A stretch of DNA of 64,000 nucleotides from Prevotella nigrescens (lineage in GTDB: Bacteria > Bacteroidota > Bacteroidia > Bacteroidales > Bacteroidaceae): positions 1,236,001 to 1,300,000 of the forward strand of contig NZ_CP133465.1 of assembly GCF_031191185.1 (NCBI RefSeq), in the 5' to 3' direction. The notes beneath the pieces were generated by a model. It did not search any database, was not told where the DNA came from, and saw only the letters and a program-made list of their open reading frames with translations. A program made the position numbers and the translations under genes. This document shows, in pieces, positions 63,715 to 64,000 of the stretch (its first letter is position 1; every line of letters starts with the position of its first letter).

Positions 63715-64000
63715 ATGATACATAAGTCAGATATTCTTGTCATAGGCGGGGGCATAGCCGGAATGAGCTACGCCCTTCGCGTTGCAAATAGCGGTAAGGG
63801 CAAGGTTGTATTGGTGTGTAAAACCACGCTCGACGAAGCAAATACAACGAAAGCGCAGGGCGGTATAGCCTCTGTTACCAACTTATCGATAGACAATTTC
63901 GAGAAACATATAACCGATACGATGGTGGCTGGCGACTTTATTTCCGACCCGCAGGCGGTGGAACACGTTGTTCGCAATGCCCCTCAAGCTATCAGCGACC
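63715..64000 (+). CDS. nadB: L-aspartate oxidase, 5' part (cut by window end)
   Basis: The first 95 codons of an FAD flavoprotein are visible: MIHKSDILVIGGGIAGMSYA with the GxGxxG dinucleotide fold, then KTTLDEANTTKAQGGIAS, the FAD/substrate segment of NadB and fumarate reductase-type proteins, then HITDTMVAGDFISDPQAVEH. The N-A-x-x-K-A-Q-G-G-I-A-S pattern and short N-terminus favour L-aspartate oxidase, the first enzyme of NAD synthesis. A succinate dehydrogenase flavoprotein is less likely. The stop lies beyond the window. Confidence 0.85.
   Translation, partial: MIHKSDILVIGGGIAGMSYALRVANSGKGKVVLVCKTTLDEANTTKAQGGIASVTNLSIDNFEKHITDTMVAGDFISDPQAVEHVVRNAPQAISD

Overview
The window is a stretch of a Bacteroidales chromosome, most likely an oral Prevotella. 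Four things point there. (1) Upstream of most genes and tRNAs sits the Bacteroidetes -7 box TAnnTTTG, often with a TTTG about 19-20 bases further up. (2) The envelope genes are Bacteroidetes types: OmpA/OprF-like porin, two OMP_b-brl_3 TonB-receptor-like barrels and a BspA/DUF285 repeat surface protein. (3) Metabolism is anaerobic: ferredoxin-linked 2-oxoacid oxidoreductase, an NfnAB-type fusion, biotin-dependent acyl-CoA decarboxylase/carboxylase and NhaD. (4) A tryptophanase of the Porphyromonas/Prevotella intermedia type suggests an indole-positive species. The species call is inference, since no database could be searched.

Layout. 1-5.4 kb is an insertion-sequence pile-up: a frameshifted IS4-type element, an intact IS30 element, a small PH-domain gene, and an IS982 element interrupted by an IS256-type (zinc-binding variant) element. 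5.7-12.4 kb holds tRNA-Tyr and tRNA-Val, a GYF_2 membrane protein, ffh, folD and a five-gene kor cluster that begins with a 59-codon TPR gene. 12.7-21 kb holds ompA, an acyl-ACP thioesterase, tkt-rpiB, and pyk behind two zinc-ribbon membrane proteins. 21-28 kb holds an outer-membrane barrel, an operon of Nudix, B3/4-domain and variant NAD-dependent DNA ligase genes, and nhaD. 28-36 kb holds a 23-bp tandem repeat, tnaA, a solo IS end, fur-purA-hisS, nth and a DUF2461 gene. 36-48 kb holds bspA, a second barrel, tRNA-Thr and tRNA-Gly, an ABC-F gene, a PepO-type peptidase, mnmE and a nucleoside phosphorylase. 48-58 kb holds the NfnAB-like fusion, serS, a biotin-dependent carboxyltransferase operon, an Lrp regulator and a DUF187 glycoside hydrolase-like protein. 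58-64 kb holds a small barrel, recR, a GT2 and GNAT operon, two identical tRNA-Asp genes, a MITE-like element, an intact IS4-family element and the start of nadB, which runs off the window.

How the genes fit together. KorABCD, the NfnAB-like fusion, the biotin-dependent decarboxylase/carboxylase and NhaD suit a fermentative amino-acid/succinate-propionate lifestyle with ferredoxin and sodium bioenergetics. TnaA would supply pyruvate, ammonia and indole.

The least explained parts are repeats and small elements: a 164-bp MITE-like element with an 8-bp target duplication, four 22-bp palindromic units downstream of the biotin operon, the 23-bp tandem array, AT-rich intergenic inverted repeats, and the solo IS end carrying an outward promoter-like box ahead of fur-purA-hisS. 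The Nudix, B3/4 and ligase operon is the most system-like gene set. No CRISPR array, rRNA operon or prophage was seen.
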